Part shown: piece after piece, positions 51,742 through 60,151 of the stretch | Numbering within the stretch: the stretch's first letter is position 1 | How the letters are laid out: each line of letters starts with the position of its first letter | From: Butyricicoccus porcorum | GTDB lineage: Bacteria; Bacillota; Clostridia; Oscillospirales; Butyricicoccaceae | Assembly (NCBI RefSeq): GCF_002157465.1 | Contig: NZ_NHOC01000004.1 | Location: 20,640 to 84,639, forward strand | DNA length: 64,000 nucleotides | Direction: 5' to 3' | Program-made: the position numbers and the translations under genes | The notes under the pieces: model-generated | The model's database searches: none | Seen by the model: the letters and a program-made list of their open reading frames with translations, nothing else | What the model was told of the DNA's origin: nothing

Positions 51742-51807
51742 TATCTAAGATATCATATTTCCTTCCGCCTGTCAATATCTAAAGATATTTATATATAATA
51801 TCTTTAG
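51742..51807. promoter_or_regulatory. Cluster of ATATCT-type palindromic sites
   Basis: TATCTAAGATA (51742-51752) and AATATCT/AGATATT (51774-51789) are palindromes. CTAAAGATAT (51779-51788) and ATATCTTTAG (51798-51807) form a 10-bp inverted repeat with a 9-bp spacer. The sites cover the -10 and -35 of the trxB-side promoter and lie next to the XRE gene promoter, so they look like operators of that regulator. Confidence 0.65.
51747..51775 (-). promoter_or_regulatory. Promoter reading towards trxB
   Basis: On the minus strand TTGACA, 17 bp and TATCTT. Both boxes overlap the palindromes. Confidence 0.65.
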
Positions 51808-51811
51808 AATT

Positions 51812-51840
51812 TTGATAGAGTCACAAATTTCGCATACATT
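51812..51840 (+). promoter_or_regulatory. Promoter of the XRE regulator gene
   Basis: TTGATA, a 17-bp spacer and TACATT just upstream of the regulator. Confidence 0.55.
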
Positions 51841-51866
51841 ATAAGTAAACCATGTGGGAAGTGATT

Positions 51867-52229
51867 GTGATAGATAGTCAAAAGCAAAAGATTACAGCGG
51901 AAACCGGACAGCGAATCCGCCATTTCCGCCAGCTGCGCGGCATCAGTCAGGAAGCGCTTGCGCTGAAAATTGGAATGAGTCCGGCCTATCTCGGACATTT
52001 GGAGCGTGGACTGAAATGTCCGACCATCGATACCCTTCACCGCATCACCGATGCACTGGGAATCTCGCTGTCAGATTTCTTTTCCTGCGACAACCTGGAC
52101 AGCACCCGTGAACAGGAAACCCGCATCCAGCTTGCCATGCGACAGATTCCACCTCACAAAATGGAGCACATCGTTAAAATAATCGAAGAGTTAGCTGCAT
52201 TGTATAAAGATGAAACCGGCACAGCCTGA
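51867..52229 (+). CDS. XRE-family transcriptional regulator
   Basis: The protein of about 120 residues has an N-terminal Cro/C1-type HTH (TGQRIRHFRQLRGISQEALA then KIGMSPAYLGHLERG) and a helical C-terminus (HKMEHIVKIIEELAALY). It probably dimerises and controls itself or the divergent trxB through the palindromes at 51742-51807. The start is taken at GTG 51867 because GGGAA lies six bases before it; ATG 51852 is too close to the transcription start to have a site. Confidence 0.88.
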   Translation: MIDSQKQKITAETGQRIRHFRQLRGISQEALALKIGMSPAYLGHLERGLKCPTIDTLHRITDALGISLSDFFSCDNLDSTREQETRIQLAMRQIPPHKMEHIVKIIEELAALYKDETGTA

Positions 52230-52318
52230 ACGTGACATGCACCTCATTTGCAGATAGTATCTCATACTGTCTGACAAATGGGGGCAGTTCATCTCGGGCT
52301 GTGCCGGTTTTATTTTAA
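52215..52318 (+). terminator. Long imperfect hairpin with T-rich tail after the XRE gene
   Basis: ACCGGCACAGCC (52215-52226) pairs with GGCTGTGCCGGT (52297-52308). Inside are TGAAC/GTTCA, CATTTG/CAAATG and AGTAT/ATACT, so about 94 bases fold into one rod, followed by TTTATTTTAAT. It overlaps the regulator's last codons. It is a terminator but much longer than usual and could also be a small RNA. Confidence 0.7.
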
Positions 52319-52343
52319 TAAAAATCGAAGTATTTGACGTATG

Positions 52344-53771
52344 TTATGCGTTGCTGCCGACAACCTGAACCTTAATCATGTTGGTCGTGCCGGAAACACC
52401 GATCGGAACACCAGACGTAATGACAGCGATGTCGCCTTCCTTCATCAGCCCCTGATCTCTGGTAGTATCCAATGCGTAATCGAACAGATCAAATACATTG
52501 TTCTTTTCCTCAACCAGAACCGGGCTGACACCCCATACGAGGTTGAGCTGGTGTGCGACCGTTTCGGACGGCGTACAGCCGATAATATCACAATCCGGAC
52601 GATAGCGTGCAACCATACGCGCCGAGCGGCCGGACTTGGTTACCGTGACAATTGCGCGCGCATTCAGGTCATGCGCTGTCGTGCAGGTCGCATGGCAGAT
52701 TGCATCCGTAATATCCGGATTTGCCTTTCTGTCGCGGACAAAGAAGCGCTTGCGGTAGTCGATGTCTTCCTCTGTGCGCTCCGCAATGCGCGCCATCATG
52801 GTCAGCGCCTCAACCGGGTACAGGCCGGCAGCGGTTTCGCCGGACAGCATGATTGCGCCGGTACCGTCATAAATTGCGTTTGCAACGTCGGTGACCTCCG
52901 CACGAGTCGGGCGCGGATTCTTCATCATGGAATCCAGCATCTGCGTCGCCGTGATGACCTGCTTACCTGCCAGCGTAACCTTCTTAATCAGCAGCTTCTG
53001 GATCGACGGAACATCCTCTGCCGGAATTTCAACGCCCATGTCGCCGCGGGCAATCATAACACCATCTGCCAGCGCAACAATGCCGTCGATGTTCTCAACG
53101 CCCTGCTGATTTTCAATCTTTGCAATGATGTTGATGTTTTCGCCGCCATTCTCATCCAGCAGCATGCGCAGCTGCTGTACGTCGTCCGGCGTGCGGACAA
53201 ACGATGCCGCGATAAAGTCAACACCTTGCTCAATGCCGAACTTGATGTCTTCCTTATCCTTATCGCTCAGATACGGAATGGACAGATGTACGTCCGGTAC
53301 ATTGATGCCCTTGTGGTTGGAAACTGCGCCATCATTCAGGACACGGCACAGAATATCCTGCTCCTGCGTCTGCTCCACACGCAGCTCAATCAGACCGTCG
53401 TCGATCAGAATGCTCGTGCCCGTCTGCACATCCTTGTACAGATCCGGATAGGTAATCTGAATCTTTTCCGGCGTACCCAGGCAGGCGCGCGGGGTCAGGC
53501 GGAGCACCTCGCCCTTCTTCAGGAAAATCTTTCCGTCCTTCATATCGCCGGTACGGATTTCCGGTCCCTTGGTGTCCAGCAGGATGGCGATCGGCAGACC
53601 AGCTTCCTCACGAACTTTCTTCAGGCAGTCCATGCGCTGCTTGTGCTCCTCATGCGAGCCATGCGAAAAGTTGAAGCGCGCGACGTTCATGCCGGCCTGC
53701 GCCATCTGCCGCAAAACCTCGATGTCGTCGGTAGACGGGCCCATCGTACAAATAATTTTCGTTTTTCTCAT
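52344..53771 (-). CDS. pyk: Pyruvate kinase
   Basis: Pyruvate kinase makes pyruvate and ATP from phosphoenolpyruvate. The 475-residue protein has MRKTKIICTMGPST at the start, NVARFNFSHGSHE, LLDTKGPEIRTG, and the active-site segment VMIARGDMGVEIP, then the allosteric C-domain. The extra PEP-utilising C-terminal domain of Bacillus enzymes is absent. The ATG at 53771 is behind GTGAGG. Confidence 0.97.
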   Translation of the reverse strand: MRKTKIICTMGPSTDDIEVLRQMAQAGMNVARFNFSHGSHEEHKQRMDCLKKVREEAGLPIAILLDTKGPEIRTGDMKDGKIFLKKGEVLRLTPRACLGTPEKIQITYPDLYKDVQTGTSILIDDGLIELRVEQTQEQDILCRVLNDGAVSNHKGINVPDVHLSIPYLSDKDKEDIKFGIEQGVDFIAASFVRTPDDVQQLRMLLDENGGENINIIAKIENQQGVENIDGIVALADGVMIARGDMGVEIPAEDVPSIQKLLIKKVTLAGKQVITATQMLDSMMKNPRPTRAEVTDVANAIYDGTGAIMLSGETAAGLYPVEALTMMARIAERTEEDIDYRKRFFVRDRKANPDITDAICHATCTTAHDLNARAIVTVTKSGRSARMVARYRPDCDIIGCTPSETVAHQLNLVWGVSPVLVEEKNNVFDLFDYALDTTRDQGLMKEGDIAVITSGVPIGVSGTTNMIKVQVVGSNA

Positions 53772-53922
53772 AACCAATACCTCACAAAATACCCACGGGC
53801 ATCCATTCTCAAATGCCCTCACACCGCACCAATTCAGTGCAAACGAAACCAACAATTTCCCAACAAACTACAAATTCTTTGTACTTTTATGGGTTGTTCC
53901 TATCCCCTAACATCCTAATTGG

Positions 53923-53951
53923 ATTATACCATATTGCACAAAAACAGTCAA
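53923..53951 (-). promoter_or_regulatory. Promoter of pyk
   Basis: On the minus strand TTGACT, 17 bp and TATAAT, about 150 bp before pyk. The long leader shows no clear structure. Otherwise 53772-54111 holds only the hairpin at 54052-54091. Confidence 0.85.
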
Positions 53952-54051
53952 TTGTTTTTATGCATGATTAACAAGATATTTTCGCCCGATCAATCGTATG
54001 TTTCGCCGAGGCTATTGTGTCCAATTCTGAGTGGTTTATGCCGGTTTTGAG

Positions 54052-54091
54052 CAAAAAAGCACCCGAACAGAGCCAAAACCTGTCCGGGCGC
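54052..54091 (-). terminator. Terminator of the NagD-like gene
   Basis: On the minus strand GCGCCCGGACAG pairs with CTGTTCGGGTGC (one mismatch), followed by TTTTTT. Confidence 0.82.
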
Positions 54092-54111
54092 AATTTATAA
54101 AAATATGCAGT

Positions 54112-54894
54112 TTATTCTGCTGCGGGCGGAATTTCGCCGACACCGGACAGCACAAGGCGCGGACGGTACGGGAATTTATCGATATCCTCCGGAGCGGTTA
54201 CACCGGACAGCACGAGAACGGTATCCAGGCCGGATTCAATGCCCGCGATCATATCAGTGTCCATGCGGTCACCCACCATTGCGGCCTCTTCAGAATGCAC
54301 ACCGAGCATGCGCAGGCCGGTGCGCATCATCAGCGGGTTCGGCTTTCCGACAAAGTATGCCTTCTTACCGGTCGCCCGCTCAATCGGAGCGATCAGCGCG
54401 CCGCAGCCGGGCACAATCCCGCTTTCCGTCGGGCCAGTGATATCGGAATTCGTACCGATCAGCTTTGCCCCCTTGTTGACCAGGCGGATCGCACGGACAA
54501 TATTGTCATAGCTGAATGACTCCGGCTCGCCGATAACAACATAATCCGGATCAATCTCATTGACCGTGATGCCTGCGGCAAACAATGCATTCTGTAAGCC
54601 ATGGTCACCGACGACATAAGCGCTGCATCCCGGCGCCTGATGGCTGAGGAAGCTCGCCGTCGCCAGTGCACTCGTATAAAAGTGTGACTCATCGACATCC
54701 AGACCCATGCGCGCCAGCTTCTGCTGAAGCTCCTTCGGCGTATAGTGGCTGGAATTGGTCAGGAACAGAAAATGCTTGTTTTCGCGCTGGAGCCAGTCGA
54801 CAAACTCACGCACGCCGGGCAGAATTTTGTTCCCGTGGTAGATGACACCGTCCATATCACAGATAAAGCCGGATTTCTCTCTCAAACGATCCAT
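54112..54894 (-). CDS. HAD-superfamily class IIA hydrolase (NagD-like)
   Basis: The family dephosphorylates sugar phosphates and nucleotides. The 260-residue protein has the nucleophile motif DMDGVIYHG, motif II LTNSS, a cap domain inserted in the middle (IIA type), and motif III/IV GKPNPLMM and MVGDRMDTDM. It is monocistronic, between pyk and phoB. The physiological substrate cannot be read from the sequence. Confidence 0.93.
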   Translation of the reverse strand: MDRLREKSGFICDMDGVIYHGNKILPGVREFVDWLQRENKHFLFLTNSSHYTPKELQQKLARMGLDVDESHFYTSALATASFLSHQAPGCSAYVVGDHGLQNALFAAGITVNEIDPDYVVIGEPESFSYDNIVRAIRLVNKGAKLIGTNSDITGPTESGIVPGCGALIAPIERATGKKAYFVGKPNPLMMRTGLRMLGVHSEEAAMVGDRMDTDMIAGIESGLDTVLVLSGVTAPEDIDKFPYRPRLVLSGVGEIPPAAE

Positions 54895-54989
54895 ACAGTC
54901 TTTTCCTTCTTTCCGTATTCAGAATGACCGTCCGCTCTGACGGCCTATATTCAAGGTATCAGAATGATGCGCACATGTCAACCATACAT

Positions 54990-55038
54990 AAAAAAATCCC
55001 CTCATATATACCGCATATTCGCGCAAATATATGAGGGA
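54990..55038 (-). terminator. Terminator of the pst-phoU-phoB operon
   Basis: On the minus strand TCCCTCATATAT pairs with ATATATGAGGGGA and is followed by seven T. Confidence 0.88.
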
Positions 55039-55043
55039 ATGCA

Positions 55044-55718
55044 TCAGCCGATTTTATAACCCACGCCGCGGATGGTCTGAATTTTGGTGCCGTCGTCATC
55101 GATTTTCCGGCGCAGCGTATTGATATGGATATCCACCGTGCGTGTTTCGACATCATAGCCTGTGTCCCACACATGCTCCATAATGCTTTCGCGCGTGACA
55201 ACGCGCCCCTGATTTTCCAGCAGAAACCACAGCAGCTTGAACTCCTTGCGTGTCAGATGGATTTCCTCACCGCGCAGGGTGACAATATGGCTGTCTCCAA
55301 AGATGGATACATCCTTATATGTATAATGTTCCTCTGTATCCTCTCCATTCGCGCCTGTTCGCCGTGCAACCGCGCGGATGCGCGAAAGCAGCTCAAGGAT
55401 ACCGAACGGCTTTGCCACATAATCGTCGGCGCCGAGATCCAACCCGGTCACCTTATCCATTTCCGATGCCTTTGCAGTCAGCATGATGATGGGGATGGAC
55501 GCAGTCCGGTCGGATGCGCGCAGTCGCTTCAAAATGGACAGTCCATTCTCACCCGGCAGCATAATATCCAGCAGGATCATATCAGGCAGACGCGCGCGCA
55601 TGGCTACATTCAGCTCCCGGCCACTTTCAAATCCGCTCGCCTCAAATCCGTTGCCGCTGAGCGCGTACAGCACCATCGTGCGGATGCTCTCATCGTCTTC
55701 GACCAGATAGATGTTCAT
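55044..55718 (-). CDS. phoB: Phosphate response regulator, PhoB/PhoP type
   Basis: The regulator activates phosphate-starvation genes when phosphorylated. The 224-residue protein has a receiver with VEDDES and the phosphoacceptor Asp51 (LLDIMLPGENG), the lysine in DDYVAKPFG and a winged helix ending GVGYKIG. It is the last gene of pstSCAB-phoU, 20 bases after phoU. No phoR kinase gene follows, which is unusual. Confidence 0.93.
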   Translation of the reverse strand: MNIYLVEDDESIRTMVLYALSGNGFEASGFESGRELNVAMRARLPDMILLDIMLPGENGLSILKRLRASDRTASIPIIMLTAKASEMDKVTGLDLGADDYVAKPFGILELLSRIRAVARRTGANGEDTEEHYTYKDVSIFGDSHIVTLRGEEIHLTRKEFKLLWFLLENQGRVVTRESIMEHVWDTGYDVETRTVDIHINTLRRKIDDDGTKIQTIRGVGYKIG

Positions 55719-55738
55719 TCCCTTTCCCTCTCTGTGCT

Positions 55739-56398
55739 TCAGCCCAGCACGCGCATCTTTTTATGCGTGCCGGTGATGGAAAATTCAACCCACTCGGAGA
55801 TATTGACCGCGTGATCTCCAATGCGTTCAAAATACTTGGCAATCATCATGATGTCCATCGCCTGCTCTGCGTCCTCAAGCGATTCGTGGATGCGCTCCAC
55901 CAGCACGGTACGTGTCTCCGAAAACAACTTGTCTACGACATCATCATACTCAACAACGGCATGTGCTGCCGCAAGGTCTCGTGCAACAAAGGCATCGATA
56001 GAATCACGTACCATTTTAATGGTCGCCTCCGCCATATACGACAGCTGCTCCGGCGCAACATACGACGGCTTTTCACACAGGAACAGCGTGACCTCTGCAA
56101 TATCCTCCGCGAGGTCGCCGATCCGTTCCATATCGGTAATCATTTTGAGGGCAGTCGAAATTTCGCGCAGATCACGCGCCACCGGCTGCTGCTGAAGCAG
56201 CAGCTTGAGGCAGGCACTCTCAATTTCACGCTCCTTCTGGTCGACCTCCTTGTCGCCCGCCATCGTTATGCGTGCCAGATCAGCGTCATATTTTTTCAAT
56301 GCCTCAACGGCACGGCTGATCGCTGTTTCCACAAGGGCTGCCATCGAAATCAGATCCTCGTGCATTCTGGTTAGTTCTCTGTCAAAACGGTTTCTCAT
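55739..56398 (-). CDS. phoU: Phosphate signalling protein PhoU
   Basis: PhoU damps phosphate uptake and PhoR signalling by contact with PstB and PhoR. The 219-residue protein forms two three-helix bundles, each with the metal motif ExxxD (MITDMERIGDLAEDI and YFERIGDHAVNI). The ATG at 56398 follows GGAGGGG; homology begins there, not at the upstream 56503. Confidence 0.95.
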   Translation of the reverse strand: MRNRFDRELTRMHEDLISMAALVETAISRAVEALKKYDADLARITMAGDKEVDQKEREIESACLKLLLQQQPVARDLREISTALKMITDMERIGDLAEDIAEVTLFLCEKPSYVAPEQLSYMAEATIKMVRDSIDAFVARDLAAAHAVVEYDDVVDKLFSETRTVLVERIHESLEDAEQAMDIMMIAKYFERIGDHAVNISEWVEFSITGTHKKMRVLG

Positions 56399-56411
56399 GG
56401 GTACCCCTCCA

Positions 56412-57170
56412 TCAGCCGAAACGTCCGGTGATATAATTTTCTGTTCTCTGATCCTTCGGCATGGAGAACAATTCCTCGGTGTTTTCAAATTCGATGACCT
56501 CACCCAGCAGGAAGAACGCAGTCTTATCAGATACGCGTGTCGCCTGCTGCATGTTGTGCGTTACCATGACGATGGTATAATCCTTTTTGAGCTCCTGTAC
56601 CAGATCTTCGACCTTCATCGTGGAAATCGGGTCAAGTGCACTGGTTGGCTCGTCCATCAGCAAAACCTCTGGCTGGATGGCGAGCGCACGCGCGATACAA
56701 AGACGCTGCTGCTGTCCGCCGGACATACCCAGCGCACTCTTGTGCAGGCGATCCTTGACCTCGTCCCAGATTGCCGCATCGCGCAGACTCTTTTCGACAA
56801 TGACATCCAGCTTTGCCTTGTTGCGGATACCGTGCGTGCGCGGGCCGAAGGCGATGTTGTCATAAATGCTCATCGGGAACGGATTCGGCTTCTGGAACAC
56901 CATGCCGACGCGACGGCGCAGGACATTGACATCCATGCGGTCGAAGATATCTTCTCCGTCCAGTAAAACTGTGCCGTCGATGTGGCAGCCCTCAACCAGA
57001 TCGTTCATGCGGTTGAGTGTTTTGAGCAGCGTGGATTTGCCGCAGCCGGAGGGACCGATAAATGCGGTGATTTCTTTCTCTGGCAGCTCCAGATTGATGT
57101 TCTTGAGCGCATGGAAATCGCCGTAATGCAGGTCAAGATTTTTGATGGAATATTTTGTATTCACAGCCAT
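56412..57170 (-). CDS. pstB: Phosphate ABC transporter ATP-binding protein PstB
   Basis: PstB powers phosphate import. The 252-residue ATPase has Walker [10 protein letters not shown], the PstB-specific [14 protein letters not shown] signature LSGGQQQRL and Walker [13 protein letters not shown]. It is fourth in the operon, 12 bases after pstA. Confidence 0.98.
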   Translation of the reverse strand: MAVNTKYSIKNLDLHYGDFHALKNINLELPEKEITAFIGPSGCGKSTLLKTLNRMNDLVEGCHIDGTVLLDGEDIFDRMDVNVLRRRVGMVFQKPNPFPMSIYDNIAFGPRTHGIRNKAKLDVIVEKSLRDAAIWDEVKDRLHKSALGMSGGQQQRLCIARALAIQPEVLLMDEPTSALDPISTMKVEDLVQELKKDYTIVMVTHNMQQATRVSDKTAFFLLGEVIEFENTEELFSMPKDQRTENYITGRFG

Positions 57171-57182
57171 AACAGACTCCTC

Positions 57183-58082
57183 TTACTTTTTTGTCAGCTT
57201 TCGCGCAATGAGAGCGGAAACGGTATTCATAACCAGTACAATAAGCAGCAGGACAACTGCGGTTGCATATGCCTGGTCGGTATGCAGGCCCTCGCTGGAC
57301 AGGCAGTACATATGGACTGCCAGCGTGCGGCCGGAAGAAAACAGGCTGGTCGGAATATCTGTCGCCGTGCCCGCTGTATACATGAGTGCAGCAGTTTCGC
57401 CGACGACACGGCCGACCGCCAGAATAATGCCCGCCAGAATACCCGGCATGGCTGACGGAAGAACAATGCGGAAAACGGTGCGCAGCTTGCCTGCACCCAG
57501 GCCAAAGCTCGCCTCACGGTACATGTCCGGCACAGCAAGCAGTGCCTCCTCTGTGCTTCGCATGATGAGCGGGAGGATCATAATGGACAGCGTCAGCGCA
57601 CCGGACAGCAGCGACATTTTCCAGCCGAGCTGTGTAACGAAAAACAGCATGCCGAACAGGCCGTAAACGATCGACGGGATACCGGACAGCGTTTCGGTCG
57701 TCAGGCGCATCAGGCCGACCAGCTTGTTGCCCTTTTTCGCGTATTCAACCAGATAAACGGCGGTAAATACGCTGATTGGAATCGCAATCAGCAGCGAAAG
57801 CAGCGTCATTTCAACCGTTGTGATGATAGAAGGCATCATCGAACAGTTTTCCGATGTGTACTCCAGCGAAAACAGGTCGGGGGTCAGATACGGAATGCCC
57901 CGAATCAGGATATAACCGATCAGAAACAGAAGCACAGCAAAGGTAAAGATTGCCGCACTGTAAACAAGGACACGCAGAAGCAGAGACAAAATCCCCTGTG
58001 TCGATTTCGGTTCAGAGTCGCGCCTGCCCGTGCGCACGGTTTCGCGCGGCATGGATATTACGCCGCCAGCGGGATTGCTCAT
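57183..58082 (-). CDS. pstA: Phosphate ABC transporter permease PstA
   Basis: The 299-residue permease has an N-terminal segment followed by the binding-protein-dependent transport domain of about six membrane segments, with GIPSIVYGLFG and the EAA-like EASFGLGAGKLRT loop that contacts PstB. It overlaps pstC by four bases. Confidence 0.96.
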   Translation of the reverse strand: MSNPAGGVISMPRETVRTGRRDSEPKSTQGILSLLLRVLVYSAAIFTFAVLLFLIGYILIRGIPYLTPDLFSLEYTSENCSMMPSIITTVEMTLLSLLIAIPISVFTAVYLVEYAKKGNKLVGLMRLTTETLSGIPSIVYGLFGMLFFVTQLGWKMSLLSGALTLSIMILPLIMRSTEEALLAVPDMYREASFGLGAGKLRTVFRIVLPSAMPGILAGIILAVGRVVGETAALMYTAGTATDIPTSLFSSGRTLAVHMYCLSSEGLHTDQAYATAVVLLLIVLVMNTVSALIARKLTKK

Positions 58083-58945
58083 GCCTTTTCACCTCTCTTT
58101 TTAATCAGTGCAAATGCAAAGTTAATCAACAGAATAAAGATAAACAGGACAACGCCGGTCGCAATCAGAGCTTCGCGGTGCAGGCCGGTCGCATAGCCCA
58201 TCTCCAGTACAATGTTGGCAGTCATGGTGCGGATTCCCTTGAAAATGCCGCGCGGCATGGCAGCCTGATTGCCGGCAACCATGATAACCGCCATGGTTTC
58301 ACCGATGGCGCGGCCGATTCCGAGTACGACTGCCGCAAGCAGGCCGGACTTTGCCGCCGGAAGAACTGCAAAGAAAACCGAACGCTCATGCGTCGCACCG
58401 AGTGCCAGCGCGCCCTCATAATAGCTGTTCGGAACAGCATTGATAGACGATTCACTCAAGTTGATGACCGTCGGCAGAATCATAATGCCGAGCAGAACTG
58501 CCGCCGTCAGCATGCTGACACCGGTACAGCCCGGAATCATACGTGCGAGCGGAACCATGACAACCAGTCCGAAAAAGCCGTAAATAATAGATGGAATTCC
58601 CGCCATCAATTGAACCAGAGGTTCCAGAATGCTGTGCAGTTTTTTCGGACAGAAGCGGGACAGATATACCGCAGTCAACACGCCAATCGGCACACCGATG
58701 ATGACCGCACCCAGCGTGACACACAGGCTGCCGACTATCATCGGAAGAATGCCATAGGATGCCGGTTCGTTTTTCGGTGCCCACTTGGTTCCAAACAGGA
58801 AGTCAACAAATCCGATTTCCTTCATCGCCGGAATGCCGTTTGCGAACAGGAACACACAGATCAGGACAACCGCGACAATGGACATACATGCGCACAGGGC
58901 AAACAGCCATGACATACCGCGTTCCATAATTTTTTGTCGTTTCAT
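58079..58945 (-). CDS. pstC: Phosphate ABC transporter permease PstC
   Basis: The 288-residue permease partner of PstA has the family GIPSIIYGFFGLVV and the EAA-like EGALALGATHERS loop. The ATG at 58945 follows GAGGTTGG; the open frame continues to 59026 but that part lies in the hairpin. It starts 84 bases after pstS, with the stem at 58982-59016 between. Confidence 0.96.
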   Translation of the reverse strand: MKRQKIMERGMSWLFALCACMSIVAVVLICVFLFANGIPAMKEIGFVDFLFGTKWAPKNEPASYGILPMIVGSLCVTLGAVIIGVPIGVLTAVYLSRFCPKKLHSILEPLVQLMAGIPSIIYGFFGLVVMVPLARMIPGCTGVSMLTAAVLLGIMILPTVINLSESSINAVPNSYYEGALALGATHERSVFFAVLPAAKSGLLAAVVLGIGRAIGETMAVIMVAGNQAAMPRGIFKGIRTMTANIVLEMGYATGLHREALIATGVVLFIFILLINFAFALIKKRGEKA

Positions 58946-58981
58946 AAAATCCAACCTCAAAAATACGTTCAGATACAACAG

Positions 58982-59016
58982 TTCCCTCCGGCGGACAATA
59001 CGTCCGACGGAGGGAA
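58982..59016 (-). other. Intercistronic hairpin between pstS and pstC
   Basis: TTCCCTCCGGCGGAC pairs with GTCCGACGGAGGGAA with one mismatch, and there is no T-run. It probably protects the pstS message end or attenuates transcription, giving more binding protein than permease. Confidence 0.8.
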
Positions 59017-59028
59017 GCTGTGTCACAT

Positions 59029-59961
59029 TCAGCCGATTTCGCTCCAGTCGGTGGTTTCACCGGTGAAGATGCTGCATACCTGCTCGGTGGACAGCTCCTC
59101 AATCGGGTTCTCCGGATTGACGATGACCGCAATGCCGTCCAGTGCAATCTGAACCGGGGTCAGGGTCGCCAGCTCTTCCTCGCTCAGCTCACGGGATGCC
59201 ATGCCGATGTCGCATACGCCCTCAATGGTGTTGTTCATACCGGTGGTGGAGTCAGACTCCTGGATGGTGATCTTGACGTTCGGATTGACCGCTTCATATG
59301 CTTCCTTCAGCTTCTCCATAACCGGAGTGACGGAGGAGGAACCTGCAACCGTGATCTCGCCGGTGGAGCCGTCAGAGGTAAACGCGTCTGCATCCTCATT
59401 GATCTGGATGTAGCCGTTGTCGGTGACAACCTTCTGACCGTCTGCCGACAGGATGAAGTTCATGAAGTCCTTGGCTGCACCGGTCGGCTCACCCTTGGTT
59501 GCGATGTTGAACGGACGGGATACCTTGTAGCTGCCGTTCAGGACATTCTCGGTCGTTGCTTCTGCGCCGTCTATGGCGAGTACCTTGATGGAATCGTTGA
59601 CAGAGCCCAGGGATGCATAGCCGATGGCATTCTTATCACCGGATACGTTCTGCATCATGACTTCCGTCTGGTTTGCGATGATCGCATCCGCGGTGGTGTT
59701 GTCGACCTTTTCATCGCCGTTCTTGGTCTGGATGCCGAACAGTTCGATAAACGCGCCGCGCGTGCCGGAACCATCCTCACGGGATACGACATCGATTGCG
59801 CCGCTCATGGAAGCTGCTGCGGAAGAACCGGAACCCTGGTCTGCCGCCGCGCTGTCGGTGCCGGCGTCAGAAGAACTGCCGCAGCCTGCAAGTGCGCTCA
59901 TCAGTACGATACCTGTCAGCGTCATTGCGCCGAACTTTTTCATTGCCGTTGTAAATTTCAT
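59029..59961 (-). CDS. pstS: Phosphate-binding lipoprotein PstS with permuted domain order
   Basis: PstS captures phosphate outside the membrane for PstCAB. The 310-residue protein has a signal peptide with lipobox LAGC (Cys27), a Ser/Ala-rich linker and then the two PstS halves in inverted order. REDGSGTRG (61-69) and KVSRPFNIATKG ... FILSADGQKVV come first, normally the C-terminal half. TVAGSSSVTPV (204-214), DGIAVIVN and SIFTGETTDW come last, normally the N-terminal half. So it looks circularly permuted, with both phosphate loops kept. GAAAGGA precedes the ATG. Confidence 0.93.
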   Translation of the reverse strand: MKFTTAMKKFGAMTLTGIVLMSALAGCGSSSDAGTDSAAADQGSGSSAAASMSGAIDVVSREDGSGTRGAFIELFGIQTKNGDEKVDNTTADAIIANQTEVMMQNVSGDKNAIGYASLGSVNDSIKVLAIDGAEATTENVLNGSYKVSRPFNIATKGEPTGAAKDFMNFILSADGQKVVTDNGYIQINEDADAFTSDGSTGEITVAGSSSVTPVMEKLKEAYEAVNPNVKITIQESDSTTGMNNTIEGVCDIGMASRELSEEELATLTPVQIALDGIAVIVNPENPIEELSTEQVCSIFTGETTDWSEIG

Positions 59962-60015
59962 GTTGATTTCCTTTCATGTCTTTGTTGTTTTCGATATTTG
60001 CTTTCAACAGTGTCT

Positions 60016-60070
60016 ATTCTAAACGCGCTGTGTAAAGTCATCTACCGGCTTTTCGTAAAATGTTTGTAAA
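60016..60070 (-). promoter_or_regulatory. pstS promoter with PHO-box-like repeats
   Basis: On the minus strand a TAGAAT -10 (60016-60021) has no good -35. Upstream, TTTACAAACAT and TTTACGAAAAG repeat with an 11-bp period, and a third CTTTACAC lies between, as expected for a PhoB/PhoP box. This supports phosphate control. Confidence 0.6.
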
Positions 60071-60151
60071 TGCAAAAAATCACTCATTTTTCGCAAAATG
60101 AATGATTTATATAAATAAAATGTATGAATTTTGTAAAATCGTTGTTGTTTC

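Larger units (their letters stand above)
51486..51866. other. Divergent regulatory region between trxB and the XRE gene
   Basis: No gene is supportable here, although a weak minus-strand frame runs from 51720 into trxB. The stretch holds a 13-bp stem at 51565-51603, a minus-strand promoter, a palindrome cluster and the XRE promoter, listed separately. Confidence 0.6.

Noticed and set aside
52341-53918. Plus-strand open frame of 525 codons
   Set aside because: It is antisense to pyk.
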